From: Capsulimonadaceae bacterium
GTDB lineage: Bacteria; Armatimonadota; Armatimonadia; Armatimonadales; Capsulimonadaceae
Length of the DNA stretch: 64,000 bases
Assembly (NCBI GenBank): GCA_031292625.1
Contig: JARLGU010000062.1
Coordinates: 1-64,000 of the forward strand
Reading direction: 5' to 3'
The first letter of the stretch is position 1. Every line of letters begins with the position of its first letter. The position numbers and the translations under genes were made by a program. Below, piece by piece: positions 7,998 through 16,551 of the stretch. Below the pieces are notes generated by a model. The model worked only from the letters and a program-made list of their open reading frames with translations, did not search any database and had not been told where the DNA came from.

Positions 7998-8999
7998 ATG
8001 AGCGTATCTCTTGCGGATATTGCGGCTAAAGCGGAAGTGTCCATCGGGACCGTCTCGCACGTCCTGAACGGAAACAGGGCGGCACGGATCGCGCCGGGGA
8101 CGCAGGCGCGTATTCGACGGATTGCCGACGATATGGGCTATCGCCCAAATGTTTTCGCCAGGCACCTCCTCGGCAAGCCAAACATGACGCTTGCCATTTT
8201 ATTTCCCGGCTCTCAGAACCCCTTTTACCTTAGCGTCGCGCGACAAGTCGAGATTGCCGCCGCCGATGCCGGTTACCGTCTGTTTACGGTGCTTCAGCCG
8301 TGGCTCCATCCTCATGCCGCGCAGCCGGAAATGTGGCCGGTCGACGGGATCTTTATCTGGGCGCCGCATTTCCCGGATCTGCAATCGATGCTCGGATCAG
8401 TCATGAGCAAGACCCCGGTCGTACACATAGGCTATCAGGTGCGCGACGCGACGGAGCATGTTCGCTTTGATCTCGCGGGAGGCGCGCGTCTGGCCGTAAA
8501 TCATCTTATTGAGCGCGGCTATCGGCGGATCGCTTGTGCGATTCCTGAAGAGGATAAGAATCGATCGTTGCCGGATCTGCGGTGGCTGGCCTATCTTGAA
8601 ACGTGCCGCGAGATTGGATTGCGCCCAGAGAACGTCGAAGTCGAACTGGAGGGCAACCGGCAAACGGCGGGCTTTCGTCTGGGACAGCGCTTGGCGAAAA
8701 TGAACCCTGCGGAGCGGCCGGAGGCGGTGTTTGTCACGGGAGACATGGCGGCAATCGGCGTCTATCATGGAGCGCTGCAGGGCGGTCTGCGGATCCCGGA
8801 TGACCTTGCGATCGTGGGCTTTGACGGTATCGAGGAAGGACAGGTCCTCGATCGAGCGTTGACGACCGTGTTGTGTCCTGTCGAAACTTTCGGCGCCGCG
8901 GCAGCGGCCGTAATGGTCGCGCGTTTGACCGATGGGGCGGACAAACCGCCGCAGCAAATCATGATACCCACGAGCCTAATCGTGGGACAAACGACTTAG
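7998..8999 (+). CDS. LacI-family transcriptional regulator
   Basis: A 333-residue LacI repressor. The N-terminal helix-turn-helix ([20 protein letters not shown]) and hinge ([13 protein letters not shown]) are canonical, followed by a sugar-sensor domain with '[36 protein letters not shown]', the usual LacI effector-domain ending. The ATG at 7998 has an AAAGGG ribosome site; an upstream in-frame TTG would add a non-family extension. It is followed by two related pseudopilin genes at 9031 and 10011, but by no hydrolase. It likely autoregulates through the 7931-7946 palindrome. The effector is unknown. Confidence 0.92.
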   Translation: MSVSLADIAAKAEVSIGTVSHVLNGNRAARIAPGTQARIRRIADDMGYRPNVFARHLLGKPNMTLAILFPGSQNPFYLSVARQVEIAAADAGYRLFTVLQPWLHPHAAQPEMWPVDGIFIWAPHFPDLQSMLGSVMSKTPVVHIGYQVRDATEHVRFDLAGGARLAVNHLIERGYRRIACAIPEEDKNRSLPDLRWLAYLETCREIGLRPENVEVELEGNRQTAGFRLGQRLAKMNPAERPEAVFVTGDMAAIGVYHGALQGGLRIPDDLAIVGFDGIEEGQVLDRALTTVLCPVETFGAAAAAVMVARLTDGADKPPQQIMIPTSLIVGQTT

Positions 9000-9030
9000 A
9001 GAACGCACGCGTACTGAAGGAGATACTACA

Positions 9031-9837
9031 ATGTCTGATACCATGCGTCGAAAACAAGCTGCCAACTGCAAGTTAGCTTTTACATTGATTGAATTACTCG
9101 TTGTCATCGCAATTATTGCGATTTTAGCCGCAATTTTATTCCCTGTCTTCGCGACCGCCCGTGAGAAGGCGCGGCAGAGCACCTGCGCGAGCAATCTCAA
9201 GCAACTGGGTCTCGCCGCCGTACAGTACGCCCAGGATTATGATGAGGTCCTCTTTGCCCGTTGTCAGGTCAACGGATGTGACTGGGGAACTTTTCCAAGC
9301 GCGACGTCTCCTTGGGGGCATCTTTGCCCGGCGAATGCAACGCCCGAAATCGACTGGCTATCGAAGACCACGACGAGTCTTCTTTACCCCTATATCAAAA
9401 CGCTGGCGGTCAATTATTGTCCCGATGAGGACGCCAATATGATCGACGGTCAGTCGCTCGGATATGGTCTCAATGTGTATCTTGGGCAGTCTGGCGGACC
9501 TAATATGTCGGTGCCTGGGAATATGTTGGCAAAGATCCAGACGCCGTCGACCATGCTGCTGTTTGCGGACAGCACGTTCGGTTCGCTTACGATGTATGCG
9601 CCGAGTCAGGGGCTCTGCACGTGGGAGCAGGATTATACGCAGCCGGGCGGCGTCGCCAACGGCGCCAACAACAATGGGACGATTGGCGCTTGTTTGTGGG
9701 TCAAGCAGGTGAATTCGCCGTTTGCTCGCCACAGCGGCGGGATCAATATTGCTTTTTGCGACGGTCACGTCAAGTGGATGCCGATATGGCAGGTCTACAA
9801 CAATGGGAACGATATTCCGCTTTACAACGGCATATAG
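9031..9837 (+). CDS. Pseudopilin-like DUF1559 protein, subtype B
   Basis: A 268-residue protein with the prepilin segment [19 protein letters not shown], then [15 protein letters not shown], an FARC motif, YPYIKT, CPDED, '[15 protein letters not shown]' and [17 protein letters not shown] (H-X9-DG), ending PLYNGI. Its paralogues at 10011 and 13380 share the FARC, D-x-T and PLYxG features, defining a subtype distinct from the ATF-ending copies. An AAGGAG-like site precedes the ATG. It starts 31 bases after the LacI stop and is presumably co-transcribed. Processing by a type IV prepilin peptidase at the G/A-F junction is expected; note Ala rather than Gly at -1. Confidence 0.88.
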   Translation: MSDTMRRKQAANCKLAFTLIELLVVIAIIAILAAILFPVFATAREKARQSTCASNLKQLGLAAVQYAQDYDEVLFARCQVNGCDWGTFPSATSPWGHLCPANATPEIDWLSKTTTSLLYPYIKTLAVNYCPDEDANMIDGQSLGYGLNVYLGQSGGPNMSVPGNMLAKIQTPSTMLLFADSTFGSLTMYAPSQGLCTWEQDYTQPGGVANGANNNGTIGACLWVKQVNSPFARHSGGINIAFCDGHVKWMPIWQVYNNGNDIPLYNGI

Positions 9838-9845
9838 GTCTTGAC
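9829..9845 (+). repeat. Direct repeat copy 1 (paired with 10849-10865)
   Basis: GGCATATAGGTCTTGAC spans the stop codon of the 9031 gene. The identical 17 bases recur 1020 bases downstream, after a GC-rich inverted repeat in each case. Confidence 0.7.
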
Positions 9846-10010
9846 GGTGGATCGGTAACGCTACGGCTGGCCCGCCTTGCGCAATCCCGCGTGGGCCTGG
9901 CAGTAAAATTACGGGGTCGTACACGAGACATTGATATAACGTCTGATGCTGGACAGCATGTTCCGGCAGGCACATCCTACGCGCTTTCCATTTAAGGGAC
10001 CAGGAAAACA

Positions 10011-10766
10011 ATGAACAAGACAGATAAGACAGGATTTACATTAATTGAATTGCTCGTAGTTATAGCGATAATTGCGATTTTGGCGGCGATTCTCTTTCCG
10101 GTGTTTGCGACTGCCCGCGAGAAAGCGCGTCAGACGACCTGCGCAAGCAATTTGAGGCAGATCGGATTGGCTGGCATGCAGTACATTCAGGACTACGACG
10201 ATGTCTTCTTCGCTCGTTGCGAGGTTCCGGGATGCAATTGGGCGACTTTTACATGCACGGCCAATACCACCGGCGCTGGCGAGGTCGACTGGCTTTCAAT
10301 GACCCCTAGCAAGAGTCTTCTTTACCCCTACATTAAGACGATCGCGGTGAACTGCTGCCCTGACGAGGATGTCAACAAAATTGGCAATACGCTTGGATAT
10401 GGCCAGAACCTCTACCTTGCCGGCGGTTCGCCGCCGAACATCCCTGGAAACCTGCTTTCCAGTATACCGAACCCATCGACGATGCTCATGGTCGGGGACA
10501 GCACGTTTGGCTCGCTTTCGCTGTATAAGCCGAGCCAGGGCATTTGCTGTTGGGCGCAGAACTTTACGAGCCCTGGCGGCTTGAGCAACAGCGGCGGATC
10601 GTCTCTTTCGAGCTGCACTACATGGTCGTCGCAGCCCAACCAAGTTCCATTCGCCCGTCATTCCGGCGGCATCAACGCGGCGTTTTGCGATGGGCACGTG
10701 AAGTGGTTGAATTTGTCGACGGTTTGGAACAACGGATCCGATTCGCCGCTGTACGCTGGGTCTTAG
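10011..10766 (+). CDS. Pseudopilin-like DUF1559 protein, subtype B
   Basis: A 251-residue close paralogue of the protein at 9031: [94 protein letters not shown] and the C-terminus PLYAGS. Similarity runs along the full length and the flanking sequence is also duplicated, so the pair arose by tandem duplication. The ATG has a CAGGAAAACA ribosome site. A 173-base gap separates it from 9031, so it may have extra control, although I see no strong promoter. The function is unknown beyond a membrane-anchored, pilin-like architecture. Confidence 0.87.
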   Translation: MNKTDKTGFTLIELLVVIAIIAILAAILFPVFATAREKARQTTCASNLRQIGLAGMQYIQDYDDVFFARCEVPGCNWATFTCTANTTGAGEVDWLSMTPSKSLLYPYIKTIAVNCCPDEDVNKIGNTLGYGQNLYLAGGSPPNIPGNLLSSIPNPSTMLMVGDSTFGSLSLYKPSQGICCWAQNFTSPGGLSNSGGSSLSSCTTWSSQPNQVPFARHSGGINAAFCDGHVKWLNLSTVWNNGSDSPLYAGS

Positions 10767-10848
10767 GGCGAGGAACGAAGGGCTTGTTGGCAACGAGTAG
10801 CTCAGGAAGAATGTGAATGCCCGTTATGCCTGCGTCTTGGTGGAGGCT

Positions 10849-10865
10849 GGCATATAGGTCTTGAC
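10849..10865 (+). repeat. Direct repeat copy 2 (relic of a duplicated gene end)
   Basis: The same 17 bases as at 9829-9845, including the TAG that ends the 9031 gene. Here they lie about 80 bases beyond the actual stop of the 10011 gene, so they look like a stranded ancestral gene end left after duplication and later change of the coding end. Confidence 0.65.
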
Positions 10866-10890
10866 GCTAGATCGCTAAACGTACGATTTG

Positions 10891-10922
10891 CAGCCTCGCG
10901 CATTGGGCGCGAGGCTGTTTTT
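10891..10922 (+). terminator. Rho-independent terminator
   Basis: A perfect 11-bp stem (CAGCCTCGCGC / GCGCGAGGCTG) with an ATTGG loop followed by TTTTT. It closes the second LacI cassette. Confidence 0.9.
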
Positions 10923-10927
10923 GCGGG

Positions 10928-10962
10928 AATTAACCCTTAAGTTATATTTAATTAACCCTTAA
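10928..10962. promoter_or_regulatory. Paired AT-rich operator-like repeats
   Basis: AATTAACCCTTAA occurs at 10928-10940 and 10950-10962, 22 bp apart (about two helical turns). The second copy is near-palindromic (AATTAA-CCC-TTAATT). Both lie directly upstream of the -35 of the GntR/LacI gene at 11048, where an autoregulator or activator could bind. Confidence 0.6.
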
Positions 10963-10969
10963 TTATGTC

Positions 10970-10999
10970 TTGACATGGGGGTGTGTATGGTGTTACTAT
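10970..10999 (+). promoter_or_regulatory. Promoter of GntR/LacI regulator gene
   Basis: TTGACA (10970-10975), 18-base spacer, TACTAT (10994-10999). The start codon lies about 40 bases after the expected transcription start. Confidence 0.65.
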
Positions 11000-11047
11000 G
11001 AATCAAGTGATGGAGCGCATCCGTGGTTGCGCGAATGGTAGGTTCCC

Positions 11048-12199
11048 TTGGCTCTCGATCAACTTATTGGCAGCGGCGAATTGCAAACTCGTACTCACAA
11101 GCATCAGCGCGTTGCGCAGAAGCTGCGTGAGTTAATCGGCGAACTATCGCCCGGAGACAGGTTGCCGTCGGTTGCCGAGCTTGAGGCGCATTTCAATGTG
11201 GCCAGCAGCACGGTCGAGGCGGCGATGCGGACGCTCACGGATGAGCGGCTGATCGAGCGGCGCAGGGGTTCGGGGACATATGTCGCGTGGCGTAAGCAAG
11301 CGTCCGCGCCTTCGCTTCTTGCAACCCGGCCGCTCACGGGGATGATCGGCGTCGTCGCATTGTGCGCCCCGCTTGTGATTCTGAGCGATTTGCTTGAGTC
11401 CGTTGAGCGCGAACTGCGCACTGCGGACGAATCACCCGTTCTTATCCTTGGCAGTTCCGTCGACGAGACCCGAATTTTTGCGGCCTGTCAAAAAGTTCGC
11501 GACGGCGTGCTCGACGGATTTGTGCATTTGGGTTCGCTCGACATGCCGATTCCATCCGAGATCCCGGCCGTAATCATGGGAGAGACGACAAACGAATCCG
11601 ATGCCTGGATGGTCACCGTGGACAACATTCAGGTCGGCGAGAAAGTTGCTTCGCATTTGGCGGGCCTCGGTCATAAACGAATGGCTTTTGTAGGCGGATA
11701 CCAGCTTAACATTATCTGGGCGCCGCGCTTAAAAGGCTATCGTGATTGGATCACGAGCCACGGCATGGAATGGCGCGACGAGTGGGTTGTCAAGGCTGAC
11801 ACCTCCGGCACGTTCGACTATAGCGATGCCGATGTCCAGAAGCTGACCCAGGCGCTTTCGGTCTTGATGGCGCGCGACGACCGGCCGACCGCCGTCTTCG
11901 GGGTGACTGACCAGAATGCCGTACTGATAATCAGGGTGCTCGAACGGCTAGGATACCGCGTGCCGGAAGACGTCTCCGTCGTTGGCTGCGACGATTCTCG
12001 TGGCCTTGCGGGCATTTTGGCGCGTCCATTAACCACGGTCAAGATGCCAACGGAATCGATCGGTATGGTTGGCGTACAAATGTTGCGAGACCGCATCGCA
12101 TTGCAACGGGAAAACGCTCTGCCGGCCTCGAGGCGCGCCTTGAGGCTAGCCGGAAGCCTTGTGATCAGAGAGACGACGGCTCCGCCGAGTGTTCAGTAG
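11048..12199 (+). CDS. GntR/LacI-hybrid (AraR-like) regulator
   Basis: A 383-residue regulator. Residues ~15-85 are a GntR winged helix (KLRELIGELSPGDRLPSVAE … RRGSGTYV). Residues ~105-380 are a LacI-type sugar-binding domain, with '[37 protein letters not shown]' and 'TTVKMPTESIGMVGVQMLRDRI'. This AraR-like fusion usually controls carbohydrate genes. The start is TTG at 11048; no in-frame ATG or GTG lies between it and an upstream stop. A pseudopilin gene follows after 24 bases. The AT-rich repeats upstream of its promoter are the best operator candidates. Confidence 0.9.
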   Translation: MALDQLIGSGELQTRTHKHQRVAQKLRELIGELSPGDRLPSVAELEAHFNVASSTVEAAMRTLTDERLIERRRGSGTYVAWRKQASAPSLLATRPLTGMIGVVALCAPLVILSDLLESVERELRTADESPVLILGSSVDETRIFAACQKVRDGVLDGFVHLGSLDMPIPSEIPAVIMGETTNESDAWMVTVDNIQVGEKVASHLAGLGHKRMAFVGGYQLNIIWAPRLKGYRDWITSHGMEWRDEWVVKADTSGTFDYSDADVQKLTQALSVLMARDDRPTAVFGVTDQNAVLIIRVLERLGYRVPEDVSVVGCDDSRGLAGILARPLTTVKMPTESIGMVGVQMLRDRIALQRENALPASRRALRLAGSLVIRETTAPPSVQ

Positions 12200-12223
12200 T
12201 CTTTGCGAAAGGAAGTTGGATGA

Positions 12224-13168
12224 ATGAAAACGAACGCTGATTATAAACATTCACAAGTCCTATCATCAACCCGCAACGCGTTTACTCTTATTGAGTTACT
12301 CGTTGTCATTGCTGTAATTGCAATTCTTGCTGCAATTTTGTTCCCGGTATTCGCGACGGCGCGGGAGAAGGCCAGGCAGACGAGCTGCTTGAATAACGAG
12401 AAGCAGCTCGGATTGGCGCTCGTTCAGTATGCGCAAGACTACGATGAGTTGCTGCCCGGCGGCACGGCATCGAGCCAGTGCAGCACCGGGTGGGCTGGCG
12501 AGATCTATTCCTATGTTAAGAGCGTAGGCGCATATCGTTGTCCGGACGATATGAACACCAATCCGTATAACTTTTCGTCCTACGGCATCAACGGCAATCT
12601 CGCAAGCCGCAACGGTTCGACATCTACTAACAAGGGAGTTTGTCTCTCACAAATGACTGCGCCAAGCGTAACCGTACTGCTATTTGAGTTGACGGGCAGT
12701 GCGCCGAACAGCGCGAACGAGGGTGTCTCGAACAATCCGAACGGAACGATTGAGAATCAGTCGCCGTTTGGGTTAGGGCTCGGGATGATCGGCTTTTGGG
12801 ATCCGAACGGGGCGGGCGACGGCAACGGCTGCACAAGCTCAACGACCCTTCGCTATGCCTTCGGGGATACGGGCAATCGTCCGGGCACGATTGCTAACGC
12901 GAACTTCGAGAACGGCAACACATGCTTAACGGCTGGAACGGGGCGGCACAGCAACGGATCGAACTTTATCCTGTGCGACGGGCACGTCAAGTGGCTGACC
13001 GGCGAGCAGGTCTCGACTGGTTACGCGGCCCAGACTGCCACCGCCAACGAAGATCCGTGGTCAAATTGCTCGGGAGTCTATCCGGCCAACTACAACTGTA
13101 CGGCGGCGGGGGCCGGCGGCGGAACGATGTACGGAGTCAAGCCGGCGGCGACGTTCAGCTACTATTAG
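12224..13168 (+). CDS. Pseudopilin-like DUF1559 protein, subtype A
   Basis: A 314-residue protein with [19 protein letters not shown] (one I-to-V change), [36 protein letters not shown] and [17 protein letters not shown] (H-X9-DG), ending PAATFSYY. The longer C-terminal region after the H-X9-DG motif and the ATF ending group it with the copies at 4278, 17851, 31600 and 53940. It starts at ATG with GAAAGGAAG upstream, 24 bases after the GntR/LacI stop, and is very likely its co-transcribed partner. Confidence 0.88.
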   Translation: MKTNADYKHSQVLSSTRNAFTLIELLVVIAVIAILAAILFPVFATAREKARQTSCLNNEKQLGLALVQYAQDYDELLPGGTASSQCSTGWAGEIYSYVKSVGAYRCPDDMNTNPYNFSSYGINGNLASRNGSTSTNKGVCLSQMTAPSVTVLLFELTGSAPNSANEGVSNNPNGTIENQSPFGLGLGMIGFWDPNGAGDGNGCTSSTTLRYAFGDTGNRPGTIANANFENGNTCLTAGTGRHSNGSNFILCDGHVKWLTGEQVSTGYAAQTATANEDPWSNCSGVYPANYNCTAAGAGGGTMYGVKPAATFSYY

Positions 13169-13309
13169 CGAAATGGACGCGAGATAACGTCGCCGCAGAC
13201 GCGCGCCGGTGCTGATCCGTTCGACATCACCGGCCGCTCCGGCGGCGTAAGGAGTATGTCAGGCGGAATTAGCAGAAGCGGCCTTTCGAGATAACTTGTG
13301 TAGTGGACC

Positions 13310-13338
13310 TTGACAGGACATCTGATGTCTGATAAAAT
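13310..13338 (+). promoter_or_regulatory. Promoter of pseudopilin-heparinase unit
   Basis: TTGACA (13310-13315), 17-base spacer, TAAAAT (13333-13338): a near-consensus promoter. The spacer holds the dyad at 13317-13329. It gives the genes at 13380 and 14150 their own transcription start, separate from the 11048-13168 pair. Confidence 0.75.
13317..13329. promoter_or_regulatory. Palindromic operator inside a promoter spacer
   Basis: GACATC-T-GATGTC, perfect 6-bp arms around one base, sits wholly between the -35 and -10 elements. A protein bound here would block the promoter. Which of the neighbouring regulators binds is not evident. Confidence 0.6.
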
Positions 13339-13379
13339 ACATTAGGAACACGTTTTCGCATGCAGCACAAGAGGAGGCC

Positions 13380-14111
13380 ATGAAAACTGTGTCAAGGACC
13401 CTAAAGACCGGATTTACACTTATTGAACTTTTAGTAGTCATTGCTATAATTGCGATTCTTGCTGCGATTTTGTTTCCCGTGTTTGCGTCGGCGCGGGAGA
13501 AGGCGCGGCAGAGCACGTGTTCGAGCAATCTGAGGCAAATTGGACTGGCCGCCGGGCAATATATTCAAGATTACGACGAGACGTTTTTCGCACGGTGTTA
13601 TGCGCCAAACGAGCCTCCCGGCACATTTGGAGCGGGGCAGGTGCTCTGGCTGAGCACGCAGGGAAATCCCAGCCTGCTTCTGCCTTATCTCAAGAACTGG
13701 AACGTCGGCCTTTGCCCGGATGAAGACGATAAGCAGCTGAAGAACAATTCGACCGGATATGCGCTCAACGAGTATTTGTGCGGCCTCACCATCAAGCAGA
13801 TGAACGTGGTTCAGAGCCCCGCCACCATGATGATGGCTGCGGATGATACGCATGCGGGAACGCAGATGTATGGGCCGAGCCAGACCTGGTGCTGCTGGAT
13901 CCAGAACTTCTCTTCGCCAGGCGGTCAGTCTACGACTGAGCCCCCTAACACGGATCCGTGTGCGTGGAGCATGTCAGGCGTCCAAGCGCCATTTGGCCGG
14001 CATTCGGGCGGCCTGAATATCCTTTATTGCGACTATCATGTAAAATGGGTGACATCCCCAATGGCGCTCTGGAACGGCGGGGTCGACAAACCCCTCTATG
14101 ATGGGAGATAG
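13380..14111 (+). CDS. Pseudopilin-like DUF1559 protein, subtype B
   Basis: A 243-residue protein, the shortest copy: [44 protein letters not shown], '[11 protein letters not shown]', and [17 protein letters not shown], ending PLYDGR. The glycine of the H-X9-DG motif is replaced by tyrosine (CDYH), unusual among the copies here. An AGAGGAGG ribosome site precedes the ATG. It has its own promoter and operator-like dyad, and it is followed 38 bases later by the heparinase-like gene, so the two appear to form one transcript. Confidence 0.87.
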   Translation: MKTVSRTLKTGFTLIELLVVIAIIAILAAILFPVFASAREKARQSTCSSNLRQIGLAAGQYIQDYDETFFARCYAPNEPPGTFGAGQVLWLSTQGNPSLLLPYLKNWNVGLCPDEDDKQLKNNSTGYALNEYLCGLTIKQMNVVQSPATMMMAADDTHAGTQMYGPSQTWCCWIQNFSSPGGQSTTEPPNTDPCAWSMSGVQAPFGRHSGGLNILYCDYHVKWVTSPMALWNGGVDKPLYDGR

Positions 14112-14149
14112 CCGGATAATGCGAACGCAAGACGATTAAGAGGAACTTC

Positions 14150-16300
14150 ATGACCCAGGAATTCGGTGTTTGGCGCAGGACATCGCGCCGCAAGTTTTTG
14201 ACGGGCGCTCTCGGAGCCGCCTCGATTGCGTTGCTCGGGCAGGATAGCGGTCTTGCCGAAGGAGGGATCGTGGCTCAAGATCCATTGCTCTCGGCGCTGA
14301 ACCTCGATTTCCCAGGGCTGGAGCAGGTCCGCGCCGCGTGTGGACGGGGCGATGCCGCCGCAGCGCGTACGGCCTTCGCGGCGCACCTGCGAGCGCGGAC
14401 GAAACCGCTGTGGTACTTCGATCCGGCCGATCCGCCGAAACTCCTGAAGGATAGCGACCGCCGCGCCGCCGACGACGCGTTGGCGCACCGCTATACCGTG
14501 ATCGACGTTCCCCCGTTTACATTTAGCGGGCCGATCGACTGGACATACAATCCAACGGCCCAGCCTGGCTCTGCGCATCCGCTTAACTACGAGTGGACGT
14601 GGCAGTTCAACCGGCTGGCATGGTGGGTGCCGCTCGCTAAGGCGTACACGGCGACCGGCGACAGGCGATATGCCGGCGAGCTCGTTGCGGAAATACTCGA
14701 CTGGATCGCAAAGAACCCAGCGCCAAAGGCCTTTGCCAACGGGCCCGGTTCCACCTGGCGTACGATTGAAGCGGGCATCCGAATGGGTTTCTGTTGGGGC
14801 GACGTTTACCACTACATGGTGCGCCAGAAGGATGTCTTCCCGGACGACGCGCTGTTGACGATGGTGGAGGCAATGCGCCAGCATGCCTTGTTCCTGGAGA
14901 GTTTTCGATCGAGCCACGGGAACTGGCTGTTCATGGAAGCCTGCGGCATGTTTACGGTGGGCGCGTTGTTCCCTGAGCTTGTGGCGGCCAAAGGCTGGCG
15001 CGATCTTGCCGTCGAGCGCCTCGATGAGCGGGCGACAGCCGATGTCTATCCCGACGGCGTCGAGACCGAACTAACTCCTGGCTATCATTGCGTCTGCATC
15101 GATAATTTGAACGGCGTCTTGAAGCTGGCGACGCTTGAGGGATACGTCCTGCCAAACAGCTATCGAACGCACGTGGAGAAAATGTACACCTCTCTCATGT
15201 GGGCGGCAGCGCCGACACGAATCGTTCCGCCGCTTAACGACTCCTGGGAGGTCAAGTCAAGCTGGCTCGGCCGCGATGCGATCAAGCTGCTGCATGACCG
15301 GCCTGACTGGAAGTATTTCGCCACCGACGGCAAGGAAGGCGTCGCGCCGAAGGAGACGTCGCACCTGTTGCCGTGGGCCGGCTGGGCGGCGATGCGCACC
15401 GGCTGGGATTCGGATGCGTCGTTCCTGCTGATGGATTGCGGACCGTTCGGACTCGGTCACCAGCATGAGGACAAGCTGACGTTCACGCTCAACGCGTTTG
15501 GCCGCCAACTCGTCCACGATGCGGGGACTTGGCAATACGAGCATTCCGGAATGCGTAGCTACGTCATCTCGGCGCGTGGGCACAGCGTCGTGCACGTTGA
15601 CGGTCTCGAGCAGCATCGTGCGGGGCAGGACAGCTCCGGCGCGTACGTCGGGAAGGCTCCGGCCGCGCTGGTCTGGGAGACGCACCCTGAGTACGACTAC
15701 GTGAGCGCGTCGTATGGCAAGGAGCCGATCGAGGGTTGGGGGCCAAAGCGCCTCAAGAACGTCGTTCACACGCGACGGATTCTCTTTGTGAAGCCGGATG
15801 TCTGGATTGTCGTCGACAGCCTGGTTCCGGCCGATACGGCCGAGCACGCGTACGAGAGCACGTTCCACCTCGATGCGCCGTCTGCCGTCGTCGACGCGGC
15901 GACGAACATCGTGACGACACAGAACAAGCACCTCGCGAACCTTGCGATCATTCCGCTCTCGTCGGCGGATCTGAGCGCGCGGCTCATCACGGGGCAGACG
16001 CAGCCGTTCGTTCAGGGCTGGCTGCCGACGGCGAAGAGCGCAACCGATACGGGAGCGCGCCCTTGCGTCTACTACACGCGCAAGGGGACTGGTCCCGTGC
16101 ACTTCTTGTACGCCTTCTCGCCGTACAAGCTTGGCGATGCGCCGAAGGTTGCGTCGGTGACCCCGGGGGCGGGCGACGGTCCGTTGAGCGCGCTCGTTTC
16201 GCTGACCGGCGGCGCGAAGATCGCGGTCTCGCTGACGGCGAGCGGCGAGATGGTCGTAGGCGGGGTCGGCGGGAAGCCGCTGCATCTCGCAGCGGGGTAG
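14150..16300 (+). CDS. Tat-exported heparinase II/III-like polysaccharide lyase
   Basis: A 716-residue protein with a twin-arginine signal (SRRKFLTGALGAASIALLG). Residues ~60-330 match the alpha-helical heparinase II/III N-terminal domain ('NRLAWWVPLAKAYTATGDRRY', 'SHGNWLFMEACGMFTVGALF', 'DGVETELTPGYH'). Residues ~400-600 match the beta-sandwich catalytic domain ('DCGPFGLGHQHEDKLTF', GRQLVHDAGTWQYE). Members depolymerise uronate-containing polysaccharides such as alginate, heparin-like glycans or related exopolysaccharides by beta-elimination; the H-Q-H-E-D segment and preceding Tyr/His residues fit this. It shares a transcript with the pseudopilin at 13380. A 50-residue stretch near residue 600 is duplicated as a remnant at 18948. 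Confidence 0.87.
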   Translation: MTQEFGVWRRTSRRKFLTGALGAASIALLGQDSGLAEGGIVAQDPLLSALNLDFPGLEQVRAACGRGDAAAARTAFAAHLRARTKPLWYFDPADPPKLLKDSDRRAADDALAHRYTVIDVPPFTFSGPIDWTYNPTAQPGSAHPLNYEWTWQFNRLAWWVPLAKAYTATGDRRYAGELVAEILDWIAKNPAPKAFANGPGSTWRTIEAGIRMGFCWGDVYHYMVRQKDVFPDDALLTMVEAMRQHALFLESFRSSHGNWLFMEACGMFTVGALFPELVAAKGWRDLAVERLDERATADVYPDGVETELTPGYHCVCIDNLNGVLKLATLEGYVLPNSYRTHVEKMYTSLMWAAAPTRIVPPLNDSWEVKSSWLGRDAIKLLHDRPDWKYFATDGKEGVAPKETSHLLPWAGWAAMRTGWDSDASFLLMDCGPFGLGHQHEDKLTFTLNAFGRQLVHDAGTWQYEHSGMRSYVISARGHSVVHVDGLEQHRAGQDSSGAYVGKAPAALVWETHPEYDYVSASYGKEPIEGWGPKRLKNVVHTRRILFVKPDVWIVVDSLVPADTAEHAYESTFHLDAPSAVVDAATNIVTTQNKHLANLAIIPLSSADLSARLITGQTQPFVQGWLPTAKSATDTGARPCVYYTRKGTGPVHFLYAFSPYKLGDAPKVASVTPGAGDGPLSALVSLTGGAKIAVSLTASGEMVVGGVGGKPLHLAAG

Positions 16301-16311
16301 GACTTATTGAG

Positions 16312-16340
16312 GGACGAGCACGGTGACCTCGTGTTCGTCC
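16312..16340 (+). terminator. Terminator-like hairpin after heparinase gene
   Basis: GGACGAGCACG (16312-16322) pairs with CGTGTTCGTCC (16330-16340) with one G-U, around a 7-base loop. Only a short TCT follows, so termination is not certain. The rest of the 251-base gap up to 16551 has the next promoter and no other gene. Confidence 0.4.
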
Positions 16341-16480
16341 TCTCCGAGTTGCGTTACGTGCGGTGCGCGGTCTTCAGGACAGATCCGGCCACCATACACT
16401 TCTCGATTCTCCAGTCAAATCTTTCCTTTGCAATTTTTTCCGGACGCTGTTATCGAAGCGACCAATTCTCGCGAGGGCCA

Positions 16481-16509
16481 TTGACATGCTCTCGACGCTG
16501 TGCTATGAT
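16481..16509 (+). promoter_or_regulatory. Promoter of the fourth cassette
   Basis: TTGACA (16481-16486), 17-base spacer, TATGAT (16504-16509). A weak dyad, TCAGT-N8-ACTGA at 16526-16543, lies between the start site and the ATG and could be the autoregulatory operator. Confidence 0.7.
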
Positions 16510-16551
16510 TGAGGAGTACTTATTTTCAGTATTGTTAGACTGAGTTATGAT

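Noticed and set aside
15257-16285. Minus-strand 342-codon frame inside the heparinase gene
   Set aside because: Arg-rich shadow frame; the plus-strand protein is strongly supported.
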